64,000 bases of DNA, taken from NCBI RefSeq assembly GCF_001598555.1, contig NZ_BCZE01000009.1, forward strand, positions 124,001 through 188,000. Reading direction: 5' to 3'. The notes beneath the pieces are model-generated. The model was not told the origin of the DNA and did no database searches. It saw only the letters and a program-made list of their open reading frames with translations. This DNA comes from Novosphingobium rosa NBRC 15208 (GTDB lineage: Bacteria > Pseudomonadota > Alphaproteobacteria > Sphingomonadales > Sphingomonadaceae). The position numbers were made by a program, and so were the translations under genes. Shown piece by piece: positions 8,171-16,718 of the stretch. How positions within the stretch are numbered: the stretch's first letter is position 1; each line of letters starts with the position of its first letter.

Positions 8171-10750
8171 TCATTTCGTACCATCGGGGCGCAGCGTCCC
8201 CAGCGTCACCAGCATATCGGGGGTCTTGGTGACGTTCAACGTGTAGACCAGCGCGGGCGTGCCGGGCATTTCGAGGCGATAGGTGCCCGGCCCGACGCCC
8301 GACAGGGCGAAACGGCCCTCGTCATTGGTGATGACCGTGACCGGCGGCTTGCCGGGCGCGTCCACATTGCGCGCCTGACCGGTGCGCAGGCCGACCGGCG
8401 CCCCTTCCGCGTCGCGCAGCGTGCCGAAGGCCGAGATGTTGTCGGGCGAGCCGACCTTGATGCGGTAACCGGAATGCAGCCAGGGATAGACCTCGGCCGA
8501 GCCGGTGCCCAGATCGTAGCCGGCGGGCAGGTCCGCCACGTCATAGGTGACCACCGCATCGGAGTAGGAGCCCAGCGGCAGCACCGCAGGCCCGAAGGTG
8601 CCCGAACGAGAGCGGACCAGATGGCCGTAGCGGTCGACGATGGTGAGTTGGTGCCCGTCGAGCGAGGGATCGCGGGTGAAGATCGCGAAGGCGTCGTCGA
8701 TGCGCGGGCCGATGCCCACCGCGCCGCCGGCATAGACCAGACTGCCCAGCATATAGGCGCCGATCTGCTGGCTCTGCAGCTTGCCCGAGGAGGACAGGTT
8801 GCTGGTCGCGCTCACTTCCACGTCGCCACGGTTGGTCTCGTAACCGGCGACCATGCTGGCGGTGGTGTTGCGCGTGTCGGCGCCGGCGGTGTTCGATGTG
8901 TCGCGCATGGCGCTGGCGTTGAGATACCAGTCATCCACGGCCCGTGTTGGCGTGCGGCTGAAGTTGGCCTGCTGGTTGAAGCGGTCGCCACTGCCGCTCA
9001 GTACGGCATTGGCGCCAAAGCGCTTGGTCAGGCTGAACTGGAAACTGAGCCCGCGCGCCAGCACCACGCCGCTGCCTTCGGTGGGCCTGGGGGCGAAATT
9101 GTAATCCGCGCCAACGCCCAGCGTGGAACGGAAGGGGCCGGGGAAGACCAGCTGCGCGGAGAGCAGCCCGGTGTCGCCCAGGGTGCGCTGCATCGAATAG
9201 CTGCCGGTCAGGCGCAGGCTCACGCGCTTGATCAGGGGCACCGAAGCATTGACCGAGAGCTGGAGCGCCCGCGTGTTGTAGGTGCTCAGATCGAAGCTGT
9301 TCAAACCGGTGACGGGCAGGAAGGTCTGGGGCGGGGTCAGCGTGCCCGCCGCGCTGGGAACCAGGAAATGCGGCGAATCATATTCGACATAGATGTCGAG
9401 ATTGGCGCTCTGACCGCCGTTGCGGGGCGGGCGGGCATAGGAATATTGCAGACGGACCGCGCCGCCGCTCATATTGCCATAGGCATGGCTGCCCGACAGG
9501 TCGAGCGAGATCAGCCCCAGCGGCAGCCCCATGATCGCCGAGGCGCCCACCAGCTGCATGCGCTTGGTGGCCTCGACATTGACGCCCATGGTCAGGGTCT
9601 CGGTCAGGCCGCGGTTGTAATAGCCCTGCATCGCCGGTTCGGAGGTGTAATGCGGGCCGCTCAGCCCCAGCGGGGCCAGCACGCCGACCGAGACATTGAA
9701 CTCGCTCTGGCCGGGCGTCAGCAGCTGGGCGGAGTTGACCAGCGAGAAGGCATATTCGCGGCGCTGCCCGGTGTTGTCAGTGACAATCACCGTGAAATTG
9801 TTGGCGCCCTGCGTGATCGGCAGGTTGCGCAGATCGTAATTGCCGGGCGCCAGATGCATGGCGCCGATGATCAGGCCATTGACCATCACCTGAACGTCGG
9901 AATCGCGCTCGATCACCAGGCTGCGGCCATGCAGGCCCGGCGGTGTGGTCAGCCCGGCAAGCTGGCTGCGCAGATGGCTGGCGCTGATGCCCGAGATCTG
10001 CTGATCGGCCTGAAAGGCGGTGGTGGAGCTGACCAGATCGCCCGCCGTGACGCGAATGCCGTCATAGGGCAGATCGTAGATCAGACGGCTGGCGTTGCGC
10101 AGGAAGGGGCGGTCCGCCGTGCTGTCGAAGGTGAAGTAATTCTCGAAGCCGAGACGGTGCGACAGGCGCCCGGCCGCCTCGACATCGCCGACCACGCCCG
10201 GATTGTGCGAGCCATCGCCATAAATCCGGGAGATCACCCCCAGCCGGTAGTTGATGAAGGCGCTGACCGGCTGCGAGTGGTCGGGCTGGATCTTGCGAAA
10301 GCCTTCGCGCCCGAAATTGAGGTCGCGACTGCTCATGCTGGCCGGATCGATCTCCACCACCAGCTCGGCATTGCCCGCGTCGTAATGAACCAGATAGCCC
10401 AGCTTGAGGAGGGCGAAAGGCGTGATCTGCCCGTTGGGATCACCGGCGGCGCGCAGATCGTCCAGCTTGTCGGGCCGGACGGTGTGGGCCAGCGCGATGG
10501 CCAGATCCTCGGTCTTGATCGAGAGCGTGTCATCCGGGGCGATGGTGATGTCCACATCGCCCAGCGGCACCGTAGAGCGCAGCGGCACATTGAGCACGAT
10601 CGTGCGCCCGGTGGGGTTGAGGCGCGACGCAGGCTTGCCCGCGGGCCCGCTGCTGCTCGTGGTGCTGCTGGCGGCGGCCATCATCGGCAGCAGCGGCGTG
10701 CCGCCGGGCTGGCCGTCCAGCAGGCTTGTCAGGATAAGAAACTGCAGCAC
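8171..10750 (-). CDS. Fimbrial outer-membrane usher protein
   Basis: 859 residues matching the usher family: N-terminal domain, a long beta-barrel with GDLVSSTTAFQ-like and RGRSLVIERDSDVQVMVNG (plug-type) segments, and a C-terminal domain with a carboxypeptidase-like turn (RNVDAPGKPPVTVITNDEGRF). It is the pore through which pilus subunits are secreted and assembled. The start is a GTG nine bases after the chaperone stop. The N-terminus MLQFLILTSLLDG is a poor signal peptide, so the true start is not settled. It overlaps the tip gene by ATGA if that gene's upstream start is used. Confidence 0.88.
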   Translation of the reverse strand: MLQFLILTSLLDGQPGGTPLLPMMAAASSTTSSSGPAGKPASRLNPTGRTIVLNVPLRSTVPLGDVDITIAPDDTLSIKTEDLAIALAHTVRPDKLDDLRAAGDPNGQITPFALLKLGYLVHYDAGNAELVVEIDPASMSSRDLNFGREGFRKIQPDHSQPVSAFINYRLGVISRIYGDGSHNPGVVGDVEAAGRLSHRLGFENYFTFDSTADRPFLRNASRLIYDLPYDGIRVTAGDLVSSTTAFQADQQISGISASHLRSQLAGLTTPPGLHGRSLVIERDSDVQVMVNGLIIGAMHLAPGNYDLRNLPITQGANNFTVIVTDNTGQRREYAFSLVNSAQLLTPGQSEFNVSVGVLAPLGLSGPHYTSEPAMQGYYNRGLTETLTMGVNVEATKRMQLVGASAIMGLPLGLISLDLSGSHAYGNMSGGAVRLQYSYARPPRNGGQSANLDIYVEYDSPHFLVPSAAGTLTPPQTFLPVTGLNSFDLSTYNTRALQLSVNASVPLIKRVSLRLTGSYSMQRTLGDTGLLSAQLVFPGPFRSTLGVGADYNFAPRPTEGSGVVLARGLSFQFSLTKRFGANAVLSGSGDRFNQQANFSRTPTRAVDDWYLNASAMRDTSNTAGADTRNTTASMVAGYETNRGDVEVSATSNLSSSGKLQSQQIGAYMLGSLVYAGGAVGIGPRIDDAFAIFTRDPSLDGHQLTIVDRYGHLVRSRSGTFGPAVLPLGSYSDAVVTYDVADLPAGYDLGTGSAEVYPWLHSGYRIKVGSPDNISAFGTLRDAEGAPVGLRTGQARNVDAPGKPPVTVITNDEGRFALSGVGPGTYRLEMPGTPALVYTLNVTKTPDMLVTLGTLRPDGTK

Positions 10751-10759
10751 GGTGGAGCG

Positions 10760-11533
10760 TCAGCCCTTATCGTCTTTGCGGAAGGTGATGGTGACAGGGC
10801 CGGTTTTGGGCAAGTCCTTCACCGGGATGAACATCTGGCGGCGGCCGCCCGGCGGCACCAGCCCCAGGCCCACCGCATGCTCCACATCCACGGGCGAGAG
10901 GTCCTGTTTGAAGCCCTTGTCGTCCTGCAGGCGCAGGCTGTAATCGGAGACGAACAGTGCGTTGTTGCCGTTGTTGCCGATCACCACATCCAGACCCACA
11001 TCATGATGCGCGGGCCCCTGGGGGCTGGCGGGAATGTCATGCTCGGCAGGGGTCTGCGACACCAGCTCGGGCGTGGCGGTCATGCCGGGCGCGCTGACGG
11101 CCACCAGCGTCTGGATGGCATAGACCACCTGAACGCCGCTCGCCTGCTGGTCGACGGGCACCTCCTGCGACGTGATCATGTAAAGCTGGGCCTTGTCCAG
11201 CTTCGGCTCCCCCACCCAGCGGACGCGGAACACCTGCGTCTTGCCGGCCTCGATTGTGGCGATCGGCGGGAAGATCAGAAAATCGTCGCCCTTGATCGGC
11301 TCGACGACCGGGGCGCCGGTCTCGTTCACCGTCAGCTTGGAAACCTTGACCTGAATGGTGTCGGGCCGGTTCTTGTCGTTGACGACGGTGATGGCGGCAT
11401 TCGATCCCTGACCGGCGGTGGTCATGCGGATGACCATGGGCTGGACCAGCATGGCCTGAGCCGGAGCGGCGGCGAAAGCGAGGGCCATGGCAGAGGCAGC
11501 GAAACCGCCACGCCTGAGAACTGTGAATCTCAT
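10760..11533 (-). CDS. Periplasmic pilus chaperone (PapD-like)
   Basis: 257 residues: signal peptide ending AQA, then an immunoglobulin-like N-terminal domain (MLVQPMVIRM, NAAITVVNDKNRPDTIQVKVSKL, GDDFLIFPP, KTQVFRVRWVGEP) and a second domain, the two-domain layout of FGS/FGL chaperones. These proteins cap pilins by donor-strand complementation and hand them to the usher. ATG 11533 follows GAAGG; an in-frame ATG 18 bases upstream is less well placed. It lies between the major pilin (after a terminator) and the usher. Confidence 0.88.
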   Translation of the reverse strand: MRFTVLRRGGFAASAMALAFAAAPAQAMLVQPMVIRMTTAGQGSNAAITVVNDKNRPDTIQVKVSKLTVNETGAPVVEPIKGDDFLIFPPIATIEAGKTQVFRVRWVGEPKLDKAQLYMITSQEVPVDQQASGVQVVYAIQTLVAVSAPGMTATPELVSQTPAEHDIPASPQGPAHHDVGLDVVIGNNGNNALFVSDYSLRLQDDKGFKQDLSPVDVEHAVGLGLVPPGGRRQMFIPVKDLPKTGPVTITFRKDDKG

Positions 11534-11631
11534 TGATGAACCTTCGATCATGGCTGCTGCCCCCCTGCTCAGTGATGGTCGTTCAGTGATGGCGAGCGCT
11601 TTGGGGGAAATGTCGTTTAAATTTTGAAAAG

Positions 11632-11656
11632 AAGGGGCGGCGCGATGCCGCCCCTT
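11632..11656 (-). terminator. Intra-operon terminator after the major pilin gene
   Basis: Perfect 10-bp arms AAGGGGCGGC (11632-11641) and its complement (11647-11656) with a 5-nt loop. On the minus strand the stem is followed by CTTTTCAAAATTT. It lies 41 bases past the pilin stop and before the chaperone. A leaky terminator here would give more pilin than assembly machinery. Confidence 0.8.
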
Positions 11657-11696
11657 GCTTCAGGCCGGACCGGAAAATCCGGCCTTTATTGTCCCA

Positions 11697-12302
11697 TTAC
11701 GAGACGCGCGGACCGATGGTGACCACGCCCACGTCCGAGTAGCTGCCTTGCAGCAGGTACTTGGTGGTGTCTTGCGCGCCGGTCAGCACGATGGTGGCGC
11801 TGCCGGCATAGGCCGAAGCATTGCTGGACGACACGCCGCGGCTCTGCAGGGCGGTCGAGGACTGGTTCACGGACACGCCGGTGCCGAAGGTGGCCTGGAC
11901 GGTGTAGGGAACGTTGGTCGAGAAGTTGGTCGGGCCGTTCTCGCTGCCGACATAGTGCAGGCCGCCGTAGGTCGACTGGACCGTCAGGCTGTAGGCGTGG
12001 TTGCAGACCGAGTTGGGGATCGTGATGTTGGCCGACCAGGGCGCGATGTTGTCATTCACGTCCTGCAGGTTGATCGCCAGATTGACGTCCGACGTGTTGC
12101 CGGTGGGGGTGGTGGCGGTGGCGTTGGTGGCCTGCACGTTGGTCGAGTTGACCTGGCCCAGCTGGCAGTAGTTGCCGGCGGTGGCGCCCAGCACCAGGCC
12201 GGAGATGCCGTCACCGCCGCCCAGCGCGGTGGGGGTGGACTGGGCGAAAGCGGGGGTGGAGAGCAGGGCCAGAGCGGCCAGCGAGGTAGCGATCAGACGC
12301 AT
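11697..12302 (-). CDS. Spore coat U (SCPU) domain pilin, probable major subunit
   Basis: 201 residues with a signal peptide ending AFA-Q and one SCPU/CsuA-type domain: cysteine pair (NYCQLG and NSVCNHAYSL), Asn/Thr-rich strands, and the conserved C-terminal ending GSYSDVGVVTIGPRVS, typical of subunits assembled by archaic chaperone-usher systems. ATG 12302 is preceded by AGGAAAG. The strong terminator right after it and the Asn/Thr-rich, low-charge sequence suggest that it is the abundant shaft subunit. Which of the two pilins is major is inferred from the terminator, not from sequence. Confidence 0.82.
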   Translation of the reverse strand: MRLIATSLAALALLSTPAFAQSTPTALGGGDGISGLVLGATAGNYCQLGQVNSTNVQATNATATTPTGNTSDVNLAINLQDVNDNIAPWSANITIPNSVCNHAYSLTVQSTYGGLHYVGSENGPTNFSTNVPYTVQATFGTGVSVNQSSTALQSRGVSSSNASAYAGSATIVLTGAQDTTKYLLQGSYSDVGVVTIGPRVS

Positions 12303-12423
12303 GATACTTCCTTTCGGTGCTGTTTCGAGCAGTGTTTGAAATTCGGTCGTCGTGAGAGCGGGGTCCGAACGGGCCTGCCGTGCGGGATACCGGTCCGACG
12401 ATTGACCGGCATATCTGGTGGGA

Positions 12424-13035
12424 TCAGCTGGAAAGCCTGGGGGTCAGGCGGATGGCGATGATGTCGGAATAGGTGCCTTGCAGCAGCGGCTGGGAGCCGG
12501 CCGCCGTGTTGATCACCAGCTCCGTGCGGCCGCCGCCCAGCCCGGTGCCCGGGGCCGAGGTGGCGTGGCAGCCGCTGTTGCCGCGCGCCATGTCGCCCTT
12601 CATCTGGGTGGCGGTGCAGCTGAGCGTGATGGCGCCGGCGGCCTGAAGGTCGATGGCCATGGAATAGCTGACCAGATCGACGAAATTCGTCACCCCGGCG
12701 CCCTGGAACCTCAAGCCGCCATTGAGCGAGGTCACGGAAGCGTCGAAAGGCGCATTGCACTGATAGGTGATGGGGACCGAGGCGCGGCGCGCGGCGGCGG
12801 CGCCATTGGCGGGATCGAGAATGTCACCCAGATTGACGTTGGGCGAACTGGCCTCCAGCGAGCACTTCGCGGTGATATGCCCCGTAACGCCGAACTGCAC
12901 GCCATGGGTGGCGCCCTCGGGCACGTCGATCACGGGAACCGCAATGGATGCCAGAGCGGTTTGCGCTGAACACAGCATGAAGAATGCTGCTGCACAGGGG
13001 CTCTTCAAACGCCGCATGATGATGAGTTTGCGCAA
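12424..13035 (-). CDS. Spore coat U (SCPU) domain pilin, probable minor subunit
   Basis: 203 residues, first gene of the pilus operon. Signal peptide (basic RRLK, hydrophobic core, cleavage near ALA-S), then one SCPU domain with TAKCSLEASSPNVNLGDI, ITYQCNAPF and the conserved ending GTYSDIIAIRLTPRLSS. The TTG at 13035 has AGAGG at good spacing; the ATG at 13017 has no ribosome-binding site, so TTG is preferred. Two extra cysteines (LSCTAT, SGCHAT) suggest a second disulfide. Confidence 0.82.
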   Translation of the reverse strand: MRKLIIMRRLKSPCAAAFFMLCSAQTALASIAVPVIDVPEGATHGVQFGVTGHITAKCSLEASSPNVNLGDILDPANGAAAARRASVPITYQCNAPFDASVTSLNGGLRFQGAGVTNFVDLVSYSMAIDLQAAGAITLSCTATQMKGDMARGNSGCHATSAPGTGLGGGRTELVINTAAGSQPLLQGTYSDIIAIRLTPRLSS

Positions 13036-13475
13036 GGAGCCCTCTTTCGATAATTCGGGATGACGTGAATGTCTGGAATGAAGTTTGCGAGGTGCAAGCG
13101 GCCTTCTTCACCGGCCCGATGCAGGCATCGTGCCGACTGGATGAATTTGGAAAATTTGGAAAAAGGCAGAAAACTTTCGAGGAAGAATGCTGCCTTGCCC
13201 CCTCCGATGACCCACTTCCTAATGGTTTATCAGATCTTAATCCATAATACAGAATGACCGGAATTGGTGGATGAAAACAGTCAAAATGTACTGTTTTGTC
13301 TATTTTCGAGACGACCCGTGTTTAACACGCTTTGTCGAATCCTGGTTAGCGGTTCGTTAACCATATTGGATGCATAGCTGCATTTTTCCGCGAAGAATCG
13401 CGGGGGTTTCACTGAAAATTTACGGGCGCAACGGTAGGGAGTGGTTCGCTTTCATCAGTCCGGGTGCGCCAAGTC
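13036..13475. promoter_or_regulatory. Divergent, dyad-rich control region of the pilus operon
   Basis: 440 bases without a credible gene and much more AT-rich than the surroundings. Five dyads are visible: AAAACAGT/ACTGTTTT (13274-13297, 8-nt spacer), CGTGTT-t-AACACG (13317-13329), GGTTA/TAACC (13344-13362), ATGCA/TGCAT (13370-13383) and CCGCGA-agaa-TCGCGG (13388-13403). They lie between the pilus operon start and the plus-strand pilin-like gene, so both promoters should be here. The nearby two-component regulator is a natural candidate for binding them; that is inference. Confidence 0.5.
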
Positions 13476-13904
13476 ATGAACACCACGATGTATGTCCTTC
13501 GGTCTGCGGCAGTTGCCGCCGCGCTGGCGACCCTGCCAATGGCAACGCCCGCCATGGCCGGAGAGTCCGGCTTCCATCTGCGGCTGACGGCCGTTGTGCC
13601 GATGTTCTGCAAGATCAGCTCCCCTGCGCCCGAGGGCGTCTATCTGCAGGATGGGCAGGCCTCGCTGGGGATGGTGCAGGAAATCTGTAATGACCCGAGC
13701 GGTTATCGGGTCAGCTCCAATTTCACCAATCTCGACTATGGTGCGCTGCTGGTCGGCAGCCGTCGTTTCGATATCGTCAACGGTCTGGCCCAGCGCACGG
13801 AAAGTGATGCGGCAGCCGTCCGCAATCCCTGGTCGCTGGTGCAGGCCAAGGCGATCGATGCCGCGCAGCCGATCCTGCTGACGGTGACCATCAGCCCGGC
13901 ATAA
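13476..13904 (+). CDS. Small secreted pilin-like protein
   Basis: 142 residues from the ATG at 13476 (a GTG 12 bases upstream is in frame). Signal peptide to about AMA-G, then a compact beta-rich domain with two cysteines (PMFCKISS, QEICNDPSGY) and a C-terminal strand ending LLTVTISPA, resembling a single pilin module, though no family is recognised with certainty. It is divergent from the pilus operon and shares its control region, so it may be an accessory pilin or a regulator-dependent partner. A weak hairpin (13909-13922) follows before the convergent kinase gene. Confidence 0.65.
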   Translation: MNTTMYVLRSAAVAAALATLPMATPAMAGESGFHLRLTAVVPMFCKISSPAPEGVYLQDGQASLGMVQEICNDPSGYRVSSNFTNLDYGALLVGSRRFDIVNGLAQRTESDAAAVRNPWSLVQAKAIDAAQPILLTVTISPA

Positions 13905-13929
13905 AGGCAGGGCGAGTGCCCTTATGCCC

Positions 13930-15387
13930 TTACAGCTCCAGCGGATGGTGGTGCGGGAAGGGCAAAGGCGCTTCACGGCGCGTTTCAGCCAAAGGGGGCA
14001 ATGAAACGGTATCTTCCATCGGCAGGGTCAGGCGAAAAACGCTGCCCTGATCGATGCGCGACTGCAGCGAGACCCTTGCGCCGATCACCCAGGCCAGCCG
14101 CTGCACGATCGCCAGACCAAGGCCGAGCCCCTGCCGCTGGTGGCCATGGCTTTGCTGCTGCGCCGGATCGTCGATCTGGCGGAATTCCTCGAAGATCGCC
14201 TCATGCTGATCTTCGGCGATGCCCCGGCCCGTGTCCCACACCTCGATCACCAGCTCCCCCATGCGCCGCCGCGCCGCGATCAGCACGCCGCCCGTCTGCG
14301 TGTAACGCACCGCATTGGAGAGCAGATTGCGCAGGATCGAATGGAGCAGCACCGGGTCGCTGTTGATCAGCGCCGGGGTTTCACGCGTGCGATAGACCAG
14401 CCCCTTGGCCTCGGCGCTGCCCGCGATCTCGATTTCCAGGTGGTTGAACAGATCCTGCAAGGGGAAGACGCGCTTCTGGGCGGCCATGCCTGTCTCGAAG
14501 CGCGAGAAATCCAGCAGCATGTCGAGCATGTCCGACGCGCCCGTGAGGGCTTCCTGCGCCTGACCGATCATGCGCAGGCGCAGGCTGCGCTCCGCAATGC
14601 TGTCGAGCGTGGCCAGAAACAGGGCGATGGCCTGCATCGGCTGGCGCAGGTCATGCGCCACCGCCGCCAGAAAGCGCGAGCGCGCCTCATTGGCCTCCGC
14701 CGCGAGCCGGTGCGCGGCGCGGGCGCTGGCCGCCTCCTGCTCCAGCTTGCGGGCGAGGCTGGCATTGGCCAGCCCCAGCAGGATGGAGTTGCGACAGGCC
14801 GCCGCATTCTTGTAGCCATTGTAGCCGATGCCGGTGATATAGAGCACGATCACCGTCGCGGTTTCGCCCAGATAGGCGGGCATGCCCTTGCCGGCCATGA
14901 TGACGGCAAGGCCCGTCGCGGCGTAATAGACCGACAGATAGCTGGCCAGCACCCCGAAATGCGGGCCATAGGTGGTGGTGGAGGCCGCCACGATGCCGGC
15001 GAGGGAAATCAGCACGATAAAGCATTCCGCCGGATGCGAACTGGCGGGAATCAGGAAATACAGGCAGCACCATGCCATGGCCTGCGGAATTTCCCAGAGG
15101 ATCAGACGATAGGTGTAACGCTGGGGAGCCTGCTCGATCAGCGCATCGGACACGCGATATTTGAGGTCGATGACCTGCGTGACCTTGAAGGCGATCTGCC
15201 AGCCAAGCCACCACAGAATGACGACGCCCTCATGGCGCAGAAAAACGGCGATCAGCAGCGAGAGCAGCAGCGTGGAGGCATTGGCGTTACGCAGCATGCC
15301 ATAGATCAGCTTGAGCCGTTCGACGAGGATGGCGTGTTCAAGCTCTGCATCCGCCGGTTCGGCGGTTGCGGTGGGCATCGGGATCAT
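13930..15387 (-). CDS. Membrane sensor histidine kinase
   Basis: 485 residues. The N-terminal half has about six hydrophobic helices (roughly residues 38-190) and little periplasmic domain. A coiled segment leads to the dimerisation/phosphoacceptor helix AVAHDLRQPMQA with His245, then N box (LRNLLSNAVRYT), G1 (DTGRGIA) and G2 (GLGLGLAIVQRL) of the ATPase domain. The start overlaps the upstream regulator stop by 4 bases (ATGA), so the pair is translationally coupled. It phosphorylates the LuxR-type regulator next door. Being beside the pilus operon, it may control it, as two-component systems control Csu-type pili elsewhere. Confidence 0.9.
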   Translation of the reverse strand: MIPMPTATAEPADAELEHAILVERLKLIYGMLRNANASTLLLSLLIAVFLRHEGVVILWWLGWQIAFKVTQVIDLKYRVSDALIEQAPQRYTYRLILWEIPQAMAWCCLYFLIPASSHPAECFIVLISLAGIVAASTTTYGPHFGVLASYLSVYYAATGLAVIMAGKGMPAYLGETATVIVLYITGIGYNGYKNAAACRNSILLGLANASLARKLEQEAASARAAHRLAAEANEARSRFLAAVAHDLRQPMQAIALFLATLDSIAERSLRLRMIGQAQEALTGASDMLDMLLDFSRFETGMAAQKRVFPLQDLFNHLEIEIAGSAEAKGLVYRTRETPALINSDPVLLHSILRNLLSNAVRYTQTGGVLIAARRRMGELVIEVWDTGRGIAEDQHEAIFEEFRQIDDPAQQQSHGHQRQGLGLGLAIVQRLAWVIGARVSLQSRIDQGSVFRLTLPMEDTVSLPPLAETRREAPLPFPHHHPLEL

Positions 15388-15968
15388 AGCAATCCGCGTT
15401 TTTGCGCTTCAAACGCCACTTCGGTGCGGTTGCGGGCGCCAAAGGCCTTCATCACCGTCTGCACATGGCCGCGCACGGTGAATTCGGAAATGCCAAGCAC
15501 ATGGGCGATGGCCTTGTTCGAATAGCCCTCACGCAAGTAGGTGACGATTTCGGTCTGGCGGCGGGTGAGCATGTCATTGGCCGCTCTTTCGCCCTGACCG
15601 CTGCTCAGGGTCAGGGCGCGGATGATTTCCACCACCCGCTCGGGCGGCTCGGCCTTGGAGATGAAGGCGTCGACACCGTGATCGTTGGCCGCCAGCATCA
15701 GCGAGATGTCGATCTTCGCGCTGACGATCACGATGCGACACTGCGGCCAGCGCAGGCGCAGCAGGGGCACGCCATCGATGCCGGACATGCCCGAAAGGTC
15801 GAGATCCAGAAGGATCAGGTCGGGAGAGAGGTCGGCTGCCTGAAGCGCATCCTCGATGCAGGAGGCCGCGCGAAAGGCGACGGACGGGAAATTCTTGATG
15901 ATGAGCAGTTCAAGGCCGGCTTGAAACAGGCGGTGATCGTCGATTCCCAAAACCGTATATTGCGCCAT
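15384..15968 (-). CDS. NarL/LuxR-type response regulator
   Basis: 194 residues from ATG 15968 (frames open further upstream but with no domain). Receiver domain with acidic pair DD at 10-11, phosphoacceptor Asp55 in LILLDLDLSG and a Lys in FISKAEPP. The C-terminal LuxR helix-turn-helix is LTRRQTEIVTYLREGYSNKA followed by ISEFTVRGHVQTVMKAF. It is the DNA-binding partner of the kinase whose start it overlaps. Confidence 0.9.
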   Translation of the reverse strand: MAQYTVLGIDDHRLFQAGLELLIIKNFPSVAFRAASCIEDALQAADLSPDLILLDLDLSGMSGIDGVPLLRLRWPQCRIVIVSAKIDISLMLAANDHGVDAFISKAEPPERVVEIIRALTLSSGQGERAANDMLTRRQTEIVTYLREGYSNKAIAHVLGISEFTVRGHVQTVMKAFGARNRTEVAFEAQKRGLL

Positions 15969-16419
15969 CACCCGGAAGCCCCCAAACCTGTCCCACTTGG
16001 TATCATAGCCGAAAGGATGACGAATCCGACCGTTATGATGCAACAGGTTCCCCCGCCTCCATAGCTTCGGCGCATGATCTGTCAAAGTAAATGGCGAGGA
16101 TATGAGGCGATTGTCCATCAATGGGACTGTGGCTTGCTTGAAAAATCCATCTTTGCAAGATGCTTATTGAAAACAATGAATTACAAATATCTGTAATGCA
16201 AAGATGGATTTTGTTGAATATTTTTCAGATAAAAATAAAAATCAGCGTTAATAACAATTTAACGATAAAATATTTTCAGATGATAAGTTGAATATTCTGC
16301 AATGATGCGGCGGGTTTAGGGATGAATATCGACGATCATCTTGCGTCGCCGATTGTATCGATATCCGGGGCGCATCGATCATTTCATCATTGGCGCATGC
16401 CGGGCGCGTCCATTGTTCA
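15969..16419. other. AT-rich intergenic region with a long inverted repeat
   Basis: About 450 bases with no convincing gene. From 16140 to 16300 the composition drops to mostly A/T, in sharp contrast to the rest. It holds a perfect 16-bp inverted repeat (see separate entry) and a repeated word ATATTTTTCAGAT (16218-16230) / ATATTTTCAGAT (16270-16281). The right part (16322 on) returns to normal composition. The promoter of the response regulator should lie within 15969-16140. Confidence 0.5.
16142..16212. repeat. Perfect 16-bp inverted repeat in AT-rich DNA
   Basis: Left arm AAAATCCATCTTTGCA (16142-16157) and its exact complement (16197-16212) flank a 39-bp AT-rich spacer that itself contains TTACA/TGTAA arms. 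It could fold as a hairpin RNA, be a regulator site, or be the remnant of a small mobile element. No target duplication or transposase is visible. Confidence 0.7.
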
Positions 16420-16638
16420 ATGCTGCTTTCTCACCAGCCCAAGCCGTACCAGGCTTTCGGCGCGGGCCATGATCGCTTCTTCGCGAGGGCGGTCCGCGCT
16501 TTTCTGGCGCTGGTCGCCGGGACGCAGATGATGCTGGAGCGGGTCCCGTTGGCCAAGGCCGATCCGGCCGTGCCGGTCGATCTGTTGACGCCGCTGATCG
16601 CGAGACTGAGCGAACTTGCGCCTGATCGCAACCGATAA
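16420..16638 (+). CDS. Doubtful small hypothetical protein
   Basis: A 72-codon frame from ATG 16420 (an upstream start at 16390 is also in frame) with a mildly hydrophobic middle (FFARAVRAFLALVAGTQMML). No family is recognised and no good ribosome-binding site is seen. Codon use fits the GC-rich genome, but so does an antisense frame here. It may be a remnant or spurious. Confidence 0.25.
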   Translation: MLLSHQPKPYQAFGAGHDRFFARAVRAFLALVAGTQMMLERVPLAKADPAVPVDLLTPLIARLSELAPDRNR

Positions 16639-16718
16639 ACCGTAAAGCTGCTTAGGGGCAGGGCAGGCCTCGGCCAAGAAAGGCTCTGATAGACCCTCCC
16701 GCGCAGGAGGCATGCCCG

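Noticed and set aside
8156..11536. 1126-codon open frame on the plus strand across usher and chaperone genes
   Set aside because: Antisense to two recognisable pilus genes and spans their junction. Long open antisense frames are common at this GC content.
16322..16531. 69-codon plus-strand ORF after the AT-rich island
   Set aside because: No ribosome-binding site, Arg/Ser-rich C-terminal half typical of a shadow frame, and overlaps another weak ORF in a different frame.
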